Source: Bacteroidia bacterium (GTDB taxonomy: Bacteria; Bacteroidota; Bacteroidia; Flavobacteriales_E; Vicingaceae). Taken from it: DNA of 64,000 nucleotides. The position numbers and the translations under genes were made by a program. Each line of letters begins with the position of its first letter. The stretch's first letter is position 1. Positions 26,702 through 35,631 of this stretch are shown here, one piece after another. The notes beneath the pieces were generated by a model that ran no database searches, was not told the DNA's origin, and saw only the letters and a list, made by a program, of their open reading frames with translations. Where the stretch lies: positions 55,174 through 119,173 of the forward strand of contig JAUIMG010000007.1 in NCBI GenBank assembly GCA_030433355.1. The letters are read 5' to 3'.

Positions 26702-27988
26702 TTGACTAAAGTCGATAAACGTATTAAAGAAATTCAGCAAAGAATAGGATTAATATGGGAGGATAAGAAGGAGGAGATTGAAAAACAAGCTCAAGGAAAA
26801 AATCTAGAACTCCAAGAAATAGTTTCTAGAAAGGTTGGAAAAGGCAAAAATCAGCATAGAATATTAGAAGGCGACAACTTGCTGGGACTTCAAATATTAA
26901 AAAAAGCAAAAGAAAAATTTGATCTAATCTATATTGACCCACCCTACAACACCGGAAACAAAGACTTTAAGTACAATGATTCTTTTATAGATAAAGAAGA
27001 TCAGTTTAGGCATTCCAAATGGATGTCGTTTATGTACAAACGATTGTGTATAGCAAAAGAACTGATGCATTCTAAAAGTGCAATTTTTATTTCCATTGAT
27101 GATGCAGAGCAAGCTAGATTGAAATTATTATGTGATGGTATCTTCGGTTCAGACAATTTTGTTGCTCAATTTATTAGAAAGAATAAAGGTGGAAGTGGGC
27201 ATGATAGTAAGCAAATAGCTGTAGAGTTTGATTATATGCTTTGCTATGCAAGAGATATCAATAAATTAGAACTGAAAAAAGAAAAAGTTGACACCGGGAG
27301 TGACCCAAAATATCGATACAAAGACTCTCATTTAGATAAAAGAGGAAAGTACTACTTAAGAGATCTAGACTATAAAGGAAGTTATAGTAAAAGCTTGGAC
27401 TACCCTATTCTTACCTCTGATGGAAATGAGATATACCCCGGCGGCGCATTAGGTAAACCAAACACTTGGCGATGGAGCAAAGAAAAATTAGAATGGGGAA
27501 TTAAAAATGACTTCATCGTTTTTAAAAAAAGAGCCAGTGGCTGGAAGGTATATATTAAACAATATGAATTTGTAGATAATTTAGATAGAAAAAGAGAAAG
27601 AAAACTACCACAAAGGGCATTAATAGACTTTAGCAATGCTAAAGGAAGTACCGAGTTAAAAAGAATTCTACAACAAGATATTTTCTCTTTTCCTAAACCA
27701 GTGGGCTTATTGAAGTATGTAATTGGTTTAATAGAGTCGAAAAACACAAAGGTTTTAGATTTTTTTGCAGGAAGCGGAACAACGATGCAAGCCTGTATGG
27801 AAGTAAATGAGCAAGATCAAGGAAATCGGTCTTGTACACTGATTACCAACAATGAAAATAAGATCTGTGAAGAGGTAACCTATGAAAGAAATAGGCGAAT
27901 TATTGAAGGCTTTACAAATTCAAATGGAAAGAAAGTAAATGGCTTAAAAAACAACCAACTCTCCTACTATCAAATTCAGCTAAAATGA
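26702..27988 (+). CDS. Beta-class DNA methyltransferase of a restriction-modification system
   Basis: The 428-residue protein carries the catalytic motif IV as DPPYNTG (about residues 79-85) before the SAM-binding motif I as LDFFAGSGTT (about 347-356). That order is the beta class of N6-adenine/N4-cytosine methyltransferases, like type III Mod. Between them lie HSKWMSFMYKRL and a target-recognition region of about 180 residues. The start is TTG; no upstream ATG exists in frame. No type III Res helicase follows. Instead a 231-residue gene overlaps the stop by 4 nt. It protects host DNA at an unknown site. Together with its partner it is the only clear accessory cassette in the window. Confidence 0.9.
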   Translation: MTKVDKRIKEIQQRIGLIWEDKKEEIEKQAQGKNLELQEIVSRKVGKGKNQHRILEGDNLLGLQILKKAKEKFDLIYIDPPYNTGNKDFKYNDSFIDKEDQFRHSKWMSFMYKRLCIAKELMHSKSAIFISIDDAEQARLKLLCDGIFGSDNFVAQFIRKNKGGSGHDSKQIAVEFDYMLCYARDINKLELKKEKVDTGSDPKYRYKDSHLDKRGKYYLRDLDYKGSYSKSLDYPILTSDGNEIYPGGALGKPNTWRWSKEKLEWGIKNDFIVFKKRASGWKVYIKQYEFVDNLDRKRERKLPQRALIDFSNAKGSTELKRILQQDIFSFPKPVGLLKYVIGLIESKNTKVLDFFAGSGTTMQACMEVNEQDQGNRSCTLITNNENKICEEVTYERNRRIIEGFTNSNGKKVNGLKNNQLSYYQIQLK

Positions 27989-28680
27989 ACTCTACTTTCA
28001 TCCAAATACCATTAGATAAGGATGAAGTAATGCAAGCTTTAGAAAAGGCAATTCACTCTAACTTTATTGATAATTTGAGAAATAGGCACCCTAATGTGGC
28101 GCTAGATAGCAAATTAAGAGGCTATGTAGGGGGAGTTGCTTTCAAAAAATGGTTGAAGCAAAATGGAATTGCCATAGAGCAAAGCAATGTGTACGATGAG
28201 ACAAGTGGTATCGATATCGATTTCATTTATAAAGGTTTACATATTGAATTAAAAACCTCCCTGCTTCCAGATGCTGACCAATGTTTAGAGAAAGCCATAG
28301 AGCGAAGAGATATTAAATTGATAAAACGCCAAGGAAATACTATTGAAGAATTAAATGGGGATCTGCATGTGCAAATGATCTTCAATCAATTACGAATGCG
28401 AAAAGATGAATGGCTGGAGAAACAGAGGATTAATTTAAAAGTTGAGCTAGAAGAAATTTATAATCGAATAGCGGCATATAGGTATGAAAAAGACTGCTAC
28501 TTGGTAGGATGGATAGATAAAAAAAGCTTAGTAAAACAGATACAAAACAAAGCTACTCCTCTACAAAAATGGAAATATGGCATGCGAGAATTTTGGTGCT
28601 GCAATTTAGAAAAGGAAGCGAAGAGGCCTAAAACTTTGATTAGTTACTTAAAGTTGAATATTTCAACTAGAAAAATTTGA
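27985..28680 (+). CDS. Candidate type II restriction endonuclease, PD-(D/E)xK-like
   Basis: The 231-residue protein overlaps the methyltransferase gene by ATGA. It contains a plausible PD-(D/E)xK core: D77/D79 in GIDIDFIYKG followed by E88-L-K90 (HIELKTS). A helix before it reads KLRGYVGGVAFKKWLKQNG (44-62), the type seen at the start of many restriction nucleases, though an acidic residue often found there is G50 in this protein. The C-terminus is basic and aromatic (REFWCCNLEKEA). The pairing with a methyltransferase is the main reason for the call; cleavage activity and site are unknown. No other family is recognised. Confidence 0.7.
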   Translation: MNSTFIQIPLDKDEVMQALEKAIHSNFIDNLRNRHPNVALDSKLRGYVGGVAFKKWLKQNGIAIEQSNVYDETSGIDIDFIYKGLHIELKTSLLPDADQCLEKAIERRDIKLIKRQGNTIEELNGDLHVQMIFNQLRMRKDEWLEKQRINLKVELEEIYNRIAAYRYEKDCYLVGWIDKKSLVKQIQNKATPLQKWKYGMREFWCCNLEKEAKRPKTLISYLKLNISTRKI

Positions 28681-28717
28681 CTAAATTTTAATAGATATAT
28701 ATTTAACAAAATAATTT

Positions 28718-29509
28718 ATGTCGTTTTTAAAAGACCTACAATACGGAATAAGCAGCTACAGCAACGCCATTGACTTTATTTTTAGAAATAAATTGGCCTG
28801 GGCATTTCTAATTCCATTAGCCTTAAACATCTTACTTTTTACACTTGGAATTAGTTTAGTTGGAGGCTACTCCGAATCAATTTTTCATTGGTTAGAAGAA
28901 TCTATCGCTATTAAAGAATGGGATTTTTGGGGAGCTGATTTCTTAGCAAATACTCTAGGATTTCTAATCTGGCTTCTTCTTAAGGTTTTCTTTTTCCTTC
29001 TTTTTGCTTTTGTAGGTGGTTATGTCGTTTTAATACTTTTATCTCCCATCTTAGCTTACCTTTCAGAAAGAACAGAAAAAATTCACTCCGGAAACGACTT
29101 CCCTTTTAGCTGGTTGCAATTATTAAAAGACACCTGGCGTGGAATTCTTCTTGCAGTTCGAAATTTTATACTAGAAGGTATTTTAGCAATCCTATTATTT
29201 CTCTTAAGCTTTGTACCCCTTTTTCAATTAGTTACTACACCTGCACTATTTATTATTTCTGCCTATTACTATGGATTTTCTTTTATCGACTATACTGCAG
29301 AAAGAAGGAAAATGAATCGCCAAGAAAGTATAAGATACATTCGAAAAAACAAGGGCTTAGCTATTGGTAATGGAGCCCTATTTGCCGGTTCATTGATGAT
29401 TCCAATAATTGGAGTTAGCATCTCTGGATTTATGGCAATAATTAGCAGTGTTGCTGCTACCCTAGCTATACTAAAAAAGGAAGAAAAAGAAGGGATAACT
29501 AAAGTTTAG
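28718..29509 (+). CDS. EI24/CysZ-like integral membrane protein
   Basis: The 263-residue protein has about six hydrophobic segments and the EI24 layout. It opens FLKDLQYGISSYSNAIDFIFRNKLAW and shows PILAYLSERTEKI before the central spans. SFIDYTAERRKM then leads into the last pair of helices. CysZ of this superfamily imports sulfate, but no sulfur-assimilation genes are near, so the substrate is left open. It lies between the restriction cassette and mqnA, on the same strand. Confidence 0.8.
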   Translation: MSFLKDLQYGISSYSNAIDFIFRNKLAWAFLIPLALNILLFTLGISLVGGYSESIFHWLEESIAIKEWDFWGADFLANTLGFLIWLLLKVFFFLLFAFVGGYVVLILLSPILAYLSERTEKIHSGNDFPFSWLQLLKDTWRGILLAVRNFILEGILAILLFLLSFVPLFQLVTTPALFIISAYYYGFSFIDYTAERRKMNRQESIRYIRKNKGLAIGNGALFAGSLMIPIIGVSISGFMAIISSVAATLAILKKEEKEGITKV

Positions 29510-29538
29510 GATTAATTTTAGCAACTGAATTTTAGCTG

Positions 29539-30303
29539 TTGGAAAAAGTAAAAATCTCTATTGTTTCTTATCTAAACTCCATCCCATTTCTATATGGTTT
29601 AGAGAACTCACCTTCTTTGAAAAACCAAATTGAAATATCTAAAGATATTCCTTCAAAAACGGCTGCGAAACTAAAAAATAGAGAAGTAGACTTAGGCTTG
29701 GTACCAGTTGCAATTCTACCTCAACTTAATGATTACCATATTGTCTCTGATTATTGTATTGGCGCTAATGGTCCTGTAAAGTCTGTTGTGCTCTTAAGTG
29801 AAGTACCTCTTAATAAAATAGAAAAAGTCTATCTAGATTATCACTCTAGAACTTCAGTCAATCTTTGTAAGGTACTATGCAAGTATTTTTGGAATATCCA
29901 AGTTGAATTCTTAGAAGCCGAAGAAGGCTTTGAAAAGAGTATTAAAGAAACAATAGCAGGTGTTGTAATTGGAGACCGCACTTTCCAACTAAATAACAAA
30001 TTTACCTATCGTTTTGATTTAGCAGAAGAATGGCACAAGTGGAAAAATTTACCATTTGTTTTTGCTGCTTGGGTTAGCAATCATCCTTTAGAAGAGTCAT
30101 TTTTAAATCATTTTAATAATGCCCTGAAAGAGGGCTTAGTAAAAAAAGAACTAGCTATTGAAAACTACCCTGTTCTTAACATTGAAAAGAAAGACAAAGT
30201 AGAATATTTGAATAAATACATTGACTACCATCTAGATGCATCTAAAAAGGAAAGCATGAATGTATTTCTTAACTATTTAAAGGAGATGCAAGATGACAAT
30301 TGA
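29539..30303 (+). CDS. mqnA: Chorismate dehydratase, menaquinone synthesis (MqnA)
   Basis: MqnA removes water from chorismate to give 3-enolpyruvylbenzoate, the first step of the futalosine route. The 254-residue protein has the family start ISIVSYLNSIPFLYGL, DLGLVPVAILPQL near residue 55, and the periplasmic-binding-protein-like fold it shares with MqnD. The start is TTG at 29539; no closer ATG preserves the N-terminal motif. It lies 10 kb from mqnB/mqnD, and overlaps the DinB-like gene downstream by 11 nt. Confidence 0.93.
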   Translation: MEKVKISIVSYLNSIPFLYGLENSPSLKNQIEISKDIPSKTAAKLKNREVDLGLVPVAILPQLNDYHIVSDYCIGANGPVKSVVLLSEVPLNKIEKVYLDYHSRTSVNLCKVLCKYFWNIQVEFLEAEEGFEKSIKETIAGVVIGDRTFQLNNKFTYRFDLAEEWHKWKNLPFVFAAWVSNHPLEESFLNHFNNALKEGLVKKELAIENYPVLNIEKKDKVEYLNKYIDYHLDASKKESMNVFLNYLKEMQDDN

Positions 30304-30745
30304 AAGTATGGTCTATTTATTTGAAAGAGATTTAAATCGTCTTTTTAATGAAATAGAAAGCTATCCAGATGAAAGATTATTATGGAAAGTGTTGCCAGGT
30401 TCGGCAAATAGCGGAGGAAATTTAGCTCTCCACCTTCTAGGTAATTTAAATCATTTCATTGGTCATCTAGTCGGCAATACAGCTTATATACGCGATAGAG
30501 AAAATGAATTTTCTGCCAAAGAAATAGGTAGAGAAGAAATTCTCAAAGCAATAGAAGACTGCAAAAAAGTTGTTATAGATTCTTTAAGAAAATTTGATAT
30601 TCATCTGGCTCAAGAAGATTTTTCTGCACAAGTTTTTCAAGACACTTTTAGCAACGAACAAATGATAATTCACTTGGCAGGTCACCTCAACTATCATTTA
30701 GGTCAGATTAATTATCACCGAAGATATTTTTCTGCGTTTAATTAG
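30293..30745 (+). CDS. DinB-like (DUF1572) four-helix protein
   Basis: The 150-residue protein shows the histidine pattern of the DinB/YfiT superfamily: H47 in NLALHLLGNLNHFIGH and a C-terminal HLAGHLNYHLGQINYHRR. Such proteins bind a divalent metal with three histidines, and some are thiol transferases; the substrate here is unknown. It overlaps mqnA by 11 nt on the same strand and the end of priA by 8 nt on the opposite strand. Confidence 0.85.
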   Translation: MTIESMVYLFERDLNRLFNEIESYPDERLLWKVLPGSANSGGNLALHLLGNLNHFIGHLVGNTAYIRDRENEFSAKEIGREEILKAIEDCKKVVIDSLRKFDIHLAQEDFSAQVFQDTFSNEQMIIHLAGHLNYHLGQINYHRRYFSAFN

Positions 30746-33224
30746 GGTCCACGTCTAATACCACCCTTACACTTTTATAAGCCTTTTGATTATTAAAATA
30801 AATTATAGCAGTTTTAAGTAATTCTTTGCTCCTCTTTAAAGAATCTTCTTGCTTTAGTTTAAGCATTAAGTTTTGATGATAATAATTTCTAATTCTTGGA
30901 ATTCCTGGCTCCTCAGGACCTAAAAGTCGAACACCAAAAATCTGTTTTAAACTTTTTCCAAAACTCAAGGCTGCCTCTTGCAGAAGGTTTCTTTCTTTAT
31001 GTCTTAAGTTAATTTGAATAATTCTAACAAATGGAGGATATAAAAAATTTCTTCTATCAATCAGCTCATTTTTATACATCTCGTCATACTTAGAGTCTAC
31101 AACTTGCCTGATTGTTGGATGATCTACTTGATTGGTTTGAATAACAACTTCGCCCCTATCATTCTTCCTACCTGCTCTTCCTGCCACCTGCGTCATCAGT
31201 TGAAAAGAACGCTCATAGGCTCTAAAATCTGGAAAGCGAAGCATCTGATCTGCATTCATAATCCCTACCAAACCAACATGATCAAAATCCAGACCTTTGG
31301 TTATCATTTGGGTTCCCACCAATACGTCTATTTCCTTATTTTCAAATGCAGTTATGATATTATAATAAGACTTTTTTCCCCTGGTAGTATCCCAATCCAT
31401 TCTTGATATTTTCTTTCCTGGAAAATAAATGGCCAACTCCTCCTCTATCTTTTCTGTACCAAAGCCTTTTACTTTTAATGCTCCACTTCCACATGCAGGA
31501 CATTGAGATGGGATTCGAATGTGGTAGCCACAATAATGACAATTTAGTTCGTGTTTGTATTTGTGGTAGGTTAAACTAACATCACAATTAATACACTGCG
31601 GAGAATTACCGCATACCTCGCAAAGTAAAAAAGGAGAATACCCTCTTCTATTTTGAAATAAAATCACTTGTTTTCCATTGTCTAAATTCTCCTCCATTTT
31701 CTCCATTAGCAAAGGAGAGAAGTGAGATTTCATCTTTTTTCGTTTGGTAGCTTCTTTAACATCTGCCACCAAAACATTAGGCATTTGAATATCTCTATGT
31801 CGCTTTTTTAGTTCTACCAAAGCATATTTCCCTTGCTTAGCATTATACATACTTTCAATAGAAGGTGTAGCTGAACCTAATAAGACATTGCATTGATGCA
31901 TAGCTGCTAAAACAATAGCAGAATCTCTAGCTTGATATCTAGGAGCTGGATCATATTGTTTGAAGGAAGACTCATGTTCTTCATCAATGATGATAAGTCC
32001 TAAATCTTTAAATGGCAAAAACATGGATGAACGAGCACCTAAGATGACACTAAAGTCATTCGCTTTATTCGGATCAAATTCTAATACATTTTTCCATACC
32101 TCAACTCTTTCATTCTCATTAAATCTAGAATGGTAGACCCCGACTTTATTACCAAAAATGGCACTTAATCTTTGAATTATCTGCGTCGTTAATGCAATTT
32201 CAGGTAAAAGATAAAGCACTTGCTTACCTTTTTTAATAGCTTCTTCTATTAAGTGAATATAGATTTCAGTCTTTCCGGAAGAAGTAACTCCATGGAGAAG
32301 GACTACTTCTTTTTCTTCAAACTCCTTGTGAATCTTCCCTAATGCTTCAACTTGATAGGTATTTAGCTCATTCTTTACATTAATCGCCTCTTTTTTACCT
32401 AATCTACCAACTTCTACTTGTTGAATTTTAAAGACTTCTTTTTTTATTAATTGCTGCAAAATAGAAGGACTTGCATTTACAGACTGTATCAAGTCTTTTT
32501 TTCTAACAGACTTTTTATTTTCAGAAAAGAAGTTACTCAGATTGATAAATGACATCAGCAGTTCTAATTGCTTTGGTGCTCTTTCTAAATCATTAAATAA
32601 GGTTTGTAATTCTTCTTCACTGATGTTTTCATTCTTTAAGTCAACATAGTCTTCCATTTTGGGTTTGAACTTTTCTTTAAGTTCTTCCTCCACCATTATT
32701 GCCGACTTCTCAATTAGGGTTTTTACCTTTCCATGGACATACTTTATATTAAGCAAGTCTGAAATCTCTTTGAAGGATAGTATGTTTCTAACCTCTAATG
32801 CCTCAACCACTAAGTACTCATCATCGCTTAATTCATCAACTACCTCCTGATAATTTGGATGGAGAACAACTCTACTTTCACTACTTAACCTAAGTCCACC
32901 GGGTAGGGCAGCATTCATTACTTCCCCTAAGTCACACATATAGTAATGACTTATCCAAGTCCAAAACCTCAGCTGAAACTGATTTACTATTGGCTGATCA
33001 TCTAGAATATCTAAAATATACTTTGCCTGATAATTTTGAGGAGCCTTGTTATGAATAGCATTTACTATGGCAGAATATTGCTTTTGCCCTTTCCCAAACT
33101 GTACAAGAACTCTTTGCCCAATAAGTACATTTCCATTTAGATTTTCAGGAACTCTATAGGTATAACAATTTGGAATTGCTAAAGGAAGTATAACATCTAT
33201 AAATTGAGTGAGCTTAGAATCCAT
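30738..33224 (-). CDS. priA: Primosomal replication restart helicase PriA
   Basis: PriA reloads the replisome at collapsed forks. The 828-residue protein has an N-terminal DNA-binding domain and a helicase core with Walker A VTSSGKTEIY and DEEHESSFK. The zinc domain has paired cysteines (CEVCGNSPQCINC, then CHYCGYH and CPACGSG), and GTQMITKGLDFDHVGLVGI and QVAGRAGR complete motifs IV-VI. All eight zinc cysteines are visible. It abuts pfkA directly (stop and start adjacent), so the two are probably co-transcribed. Its 3' end overlaps the DinB-like gene. Confidence 0.96.
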   Translation of the reverse strand: MDSKLTQFIDVILPLAIPNCYTYRVPENLNGNVLIGQRVLVQFGKGQKQYSAIVNAIHNKAPQNYQAKYILDILDDQPIVNQFQLRFWTWISHYYMCDLGEVMNAALPGGLRLSSESRVVLHPNYQEVVDELSDDEYLVVEALEVRNILSFKEISDLLNIKYVHGKVKTLIEKSAIMVEEELKEKFKPKMEDYVDLKNENISEEELQTLFNDLERAPKQLELLMSFINLSNFFSENKKSVRKKDLIQSVNASPSILQQLIKKEVFKIQQVEVGRLGKKEAINVKNELNTYQVEALGKIHKEFEEKEVVLLHGVTSSGKTEIYIHLIEEAIKKGKQVLYLLPEIALTTQIIQRLSAIFGNKVGVYHSRFNENERVEVWKNVLEFDPNKANDFSVILGARSSMFLPFKDLGLIIIDEEHESSFKQYDPAPRYQARDSAIVLAAMHQCNVLLGSATPSIESMYNAKQGKYALVELKKRHRDIQMPNVLVADVKEATKRKKMKSHFSPLLMEKMEENLDNGKQVILFQNRRGYSPFLLCEVCGNSPQCINCDVSLTYHKYKHELNCHYCGYHIRIPSQCPACGSGALKVKGFGTEKIEEELAIYFPGKKISRMDWDTTRGKKSYYNIITAFENKEIDVLVGTQMITKGLDFDHVGLVGIMNADQMLRFPDFRAYERSFQLMTQVAGRAGRKNDRGEVVIQTNQVDHPTIRQVVDSKYDEMYKNELIDRRNFLYPPFVRIIQINLRHKERNLLQEAALSFGKSLKQIFGVRLLGPEEPGIPRIRNYYHQNLMLKLKQEDSLKRSKELLKTAIIYFNNQKAYKSVRVVLDVDPN

Positions 33225-34196
33225 TTAATACGATAAAACCTCTGCCAGTTTCAAAAGCCCTTGATCTAGCTTTTGGTGGTGTTTAATTGCTTTTTCGAAA
33301 GAAGTTAGTGTCACTTTTTTATTTATTAGTCCTACCATAGCATTGCTTTTACCATCTAATATTGCTTCAACGGAGGCATTTCCTAAAATTCCTGCCAAAA
33401 CCCTATCGTAAGCTGAAGGTGAGCCACCCCTTTGAATATGTCCTAAAATAGTCACCTTAGATTCATAGTAATCAAACTTCTCATTCACTTTTCTTGCCAC
33501 TTCATAAGCTCCTCCGGCATCATCTCCTTCGGCCACTATAATAATAGAGCTGGTTTTATGCCTATCCCAGCCCTTTTGCAATTTAGCTATTAGCTGATCT
33601 ATATAGGTTTCAGTTTCTGGAACTAAAATAGCTTCAGCACCTGAAGCCAAACCTGATCTTAAAGCAATAAACCCCGCATCCTTGCCCATTACTTCTACAA
33701 AAAATAATCTTCCGTGGGCATCGGCAGTATCTCTGATTTTATCTACAGCTTCAACTACTGTATTCAGCGCAGTATCATATCCAATAGTATTATCTGTCCC
33801 AAACAAGTCGTTATCTATAGTTCCGGGTATACCCAAAATAGGAATTCCATGTTCTTCTATTAAAAGTTTGGCACCTGTAAAAGTTCCATCGCCTCCAATC
33901 GCAATTAGGCCCTCTATTCTATTATCAATTAAATTATTTGCAGCCTTTACTCTTCCTTCTTTAGATCTAAATTCCTCACTCCTAGAACTCTTTAAAATAG
34001 TACCTCCTCTTTGAATAATATTGCTGACAGAAGAAGAATCTAAATGCACAAAATCATTCTCTATCAAGCCTTGATATCCTCTATTTATGCCTGCAACTTC
34101 TATCCCTTTATACCTAGCAGTTCTCACAACTGCCCGTATACAAGCATTCATTCCTGGGGCATCTCCTCCTGAAGTTAAAATGGCAATCTTTTTCAT
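33225..34196 (-). CDS. pfkA: ATP-dependent 6-phosphofructokinase
   Basis: This is the committed step of glycolysis, fructose-6-phosphate to fructose-1,6-bisphosphate. The 323-residue protein has the ATP loop TSGGDAPGMN (8-17), IGGDGTFTGA with the GGDG form typical of ATP rather than pyrophosphate enzymes, catalytic GTIDND and the sugar-binding MGKDAGFIALRSGLASGAE. The length matches bacterial PfkA. It lies between the rRNA methyltransferase (6-nt gap) and priA (no gap) on the minus strand. Confidence 0.96.
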   Translation of the reverse strand: MKKIAILTSGGDAPGMNACIRAVVRTARYKGIEVAGINRGYQGLIENDFVHLDSSSVSNIIQRGGTILKSSRSEEFRSKEGRVKAANNLIDNRIEGLIAIGGDGTFTGAKLLIEEHGIPILGIPGTIDNDLFGTDNTIGYDTALNTVVEAVDKIRDTADAHGRLFFVEVMGKDAGFIALRSGLASGAEAILVPETETYIDQLIAKLQKGWDRHKTSSIIIVAEGDDAGGAYEVARKVNEKFDYYESKVTILGHIQRGGSPSAYDRVLAGILGNASVEAILDGKSNAMVGLINKKVTLTSFEKAIKHHQKLDQGLLKLAEVLSY

Positions 34197-34202
34197 TTTT
34201 CT

Positions 34203-35522
34203 TTATTTAGTAGATCTAGCTTTTTCTTCCTTTAACTTTCCATCAAACAATTCATATTCTCTGAACTGGCATTCTAACTTCCCATTCATCATAGGTATTT
34301 TTTTAGTTGCTTTAAGTCCTATATTTTTAAACGATTCAATATCTGATGCAATCATCCAAGCAGTCCATCCAGTATATTCAAACTTCAATGTGGAGCCAAT
34401 TTTTTCAAAAAAATCTGGCAAACCCTCTTCTAATTCTAAACGCTCGCCATAAGGAGGATTAAAAATTATCATCCCTGAACTAGAAGGTGGCGCTGCTTTA
34501 AAAAAGTCTTCTTGTTCTAAAATAATGCTTTTTCTCATATTGGCAGAGTTTATATTTACTCTTGCACTTCTAATATTATTAGAATTGACTTCTCTAGCAT
34601 AAATATTAACCTTAAGTGGCCTAAAGTGCTCTTTGGCTTGGCCTAGCACTTTTGACAATAAACTTGGGTCGTAGTTTTTCCATCCTTCAAATGCAAAATG
34701 TGTTCTATTAAGGTTTGGAGGAATATTGCAGGCTATTAAAGCTGCTTCTATTGGAATGGTAGCCGTACCACACATTGGATCCAAAAGATCGCACTCCCCT
34801 TTCCATCCTGTTTTTAATATTAAACCCGCCGCTAAACACTCATTAATAGGAGCAGCATGCTGCACGGTTCTATAACCTCTTTTAAACAATGGATCTCCAG
34901 AACTATCTAAAGAAATTGTAACATTTTTATCATTGATATGGAGATGAATTCTAACATCTGGTTGGTCTCTCTCCACATTAGGTCGAGATAATTGCATTTC
35001 TCTAAATCTATCTACAATGGCATCTTTTATTCTCAAACTTGCAAATTGACTATGTGTAAAATGCTCTGAATGAACTGCAGAGTCAATAGAAAAGGTTTTG
35101 TCCTGAGAAAAGATATCTTCCCATTCTATTTTCTTTGCTTTCTCATAAAGCTCTTTATCATCTTTTGCAGTATAATGAAATAAAGGTTGTAGCACTTTTA
35201 ATGCCGTTCGCAACCAGATATTTGCTTTGTACATTAATTCTAAATCTCCTTTGAACTTAACAGCCCTTTTTTGCTTTTCAATATCCTTAGCTCCAATATC
35301 TTCTAATTCTTTTGCTAATTCATCTTCAAGATTCTGCATGCAAGTTGCCACCATTCTAAAAGAATCGGCATTTGGTTTAGAGTAGCCAATCTTTTTCTCC
35401 TCTTTTGGTGGAGTTTTTCTTACTTCTTCTCTAGGTGGAAACTGCTTTTTTCTTCTAATCTTCAGTTTCTTAAGAATATCACTTTCTGGAGATTTCTCTT
35501 CTTGATCACTTTTGTCTGTCAT
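34203..35522 (-). CDS. THUMP-domain 23S rRNA guanine-N2 methyltransferase, RlmL-like
   Basis: The 439-residue protein starts with a lysine-rich tail (residues 1-45), then a THUMP RNA-binding domain (about 50-165) and a UPF0020/RlmL methyltransferase domain. Motifs are LLDPMCGTATIPIEAAL (SAM binding) and FNPPYGERL (catalytic NPPY). The family methylates the exocyclic amine of guanine in 23S rRNA, G2445 in E. coli. Only the first half of E. coli RlmKL is present, so the second (K) activity is missing here. The -7 box sits 4 nt before the ATG, which predicts a leaderless mRNA. It heads a run with pfkA and priA. Confidence 0.9.
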   Translation of the reverse strand: MTDKSDQEEKSPESDILKKLKIRRKKQFPPREEVRKTPPKEEKKIGYSKPNADSFRMVATCMQNLEDELAKELEDIGAKDIEKQKRAVKFKGDLELMYKANIWLRTALKVLQPLFHYTAKDDKELYEKAKKIEWEDIFSQDKTFSIDSAVHSEHFTHSQFASLRIKDAIVDRFREMQLSRPNVERDQPDVRIHLHINDKNVTISLDSSGDPLFKRGYRTVQHAAPINECLAAGLILKTGWKGECDLLDPMCGTATIPIEAALIACNIPPNLNRTHFAFEGWKNYDPSLLSKVLGQAKEHFRPLKVNIYAREVNSNNIRSARVNINSANMRKSIILEQEDFFKAAPPSSSGMIIFNPPYGERLELEEGLPDFFEKIGSTLKFEYTGWTAWMIASDIESFKNIGLKATKKIPMMNGKLECQFREYELFDGKLKEEKARSTK

Positions 35523-35526
35523 AAAA

Positions 35527-35534
35527 CAAATTTA
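35527..35534 (-). promoter_or_regulatory. Predicted -7 element giving a leaderless transcript
   Basis: The minus strand reads TAAATTTG, then TTTT, then the ATG of the RlmL-like gene. With the usual few bases from the -7 box to the start site, transcription would begin at or next to the ATG. Confidence 0.55.
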
Positions 35535-35631
35535 ACAATAAGAGATTCTAGCGAATACTTAAATATTGAGTTGTTAATAACAATGCAAATAATATTATCA
35601 TTGAGTAGAAAAATATAATTTCTTTGAATGA

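Noticed and set aside
26702..27988. Type III restriction-modification Mod subunit
   Set aside because: The motif order fits Mod, but the protein is short for Mod and no Res helicase follows; a type II-like pair is the better reading.
33682..34014. 110-codon plus-strand frame inside pfkA
   Set aside because: Antisense shadow of a conserved enzyme.
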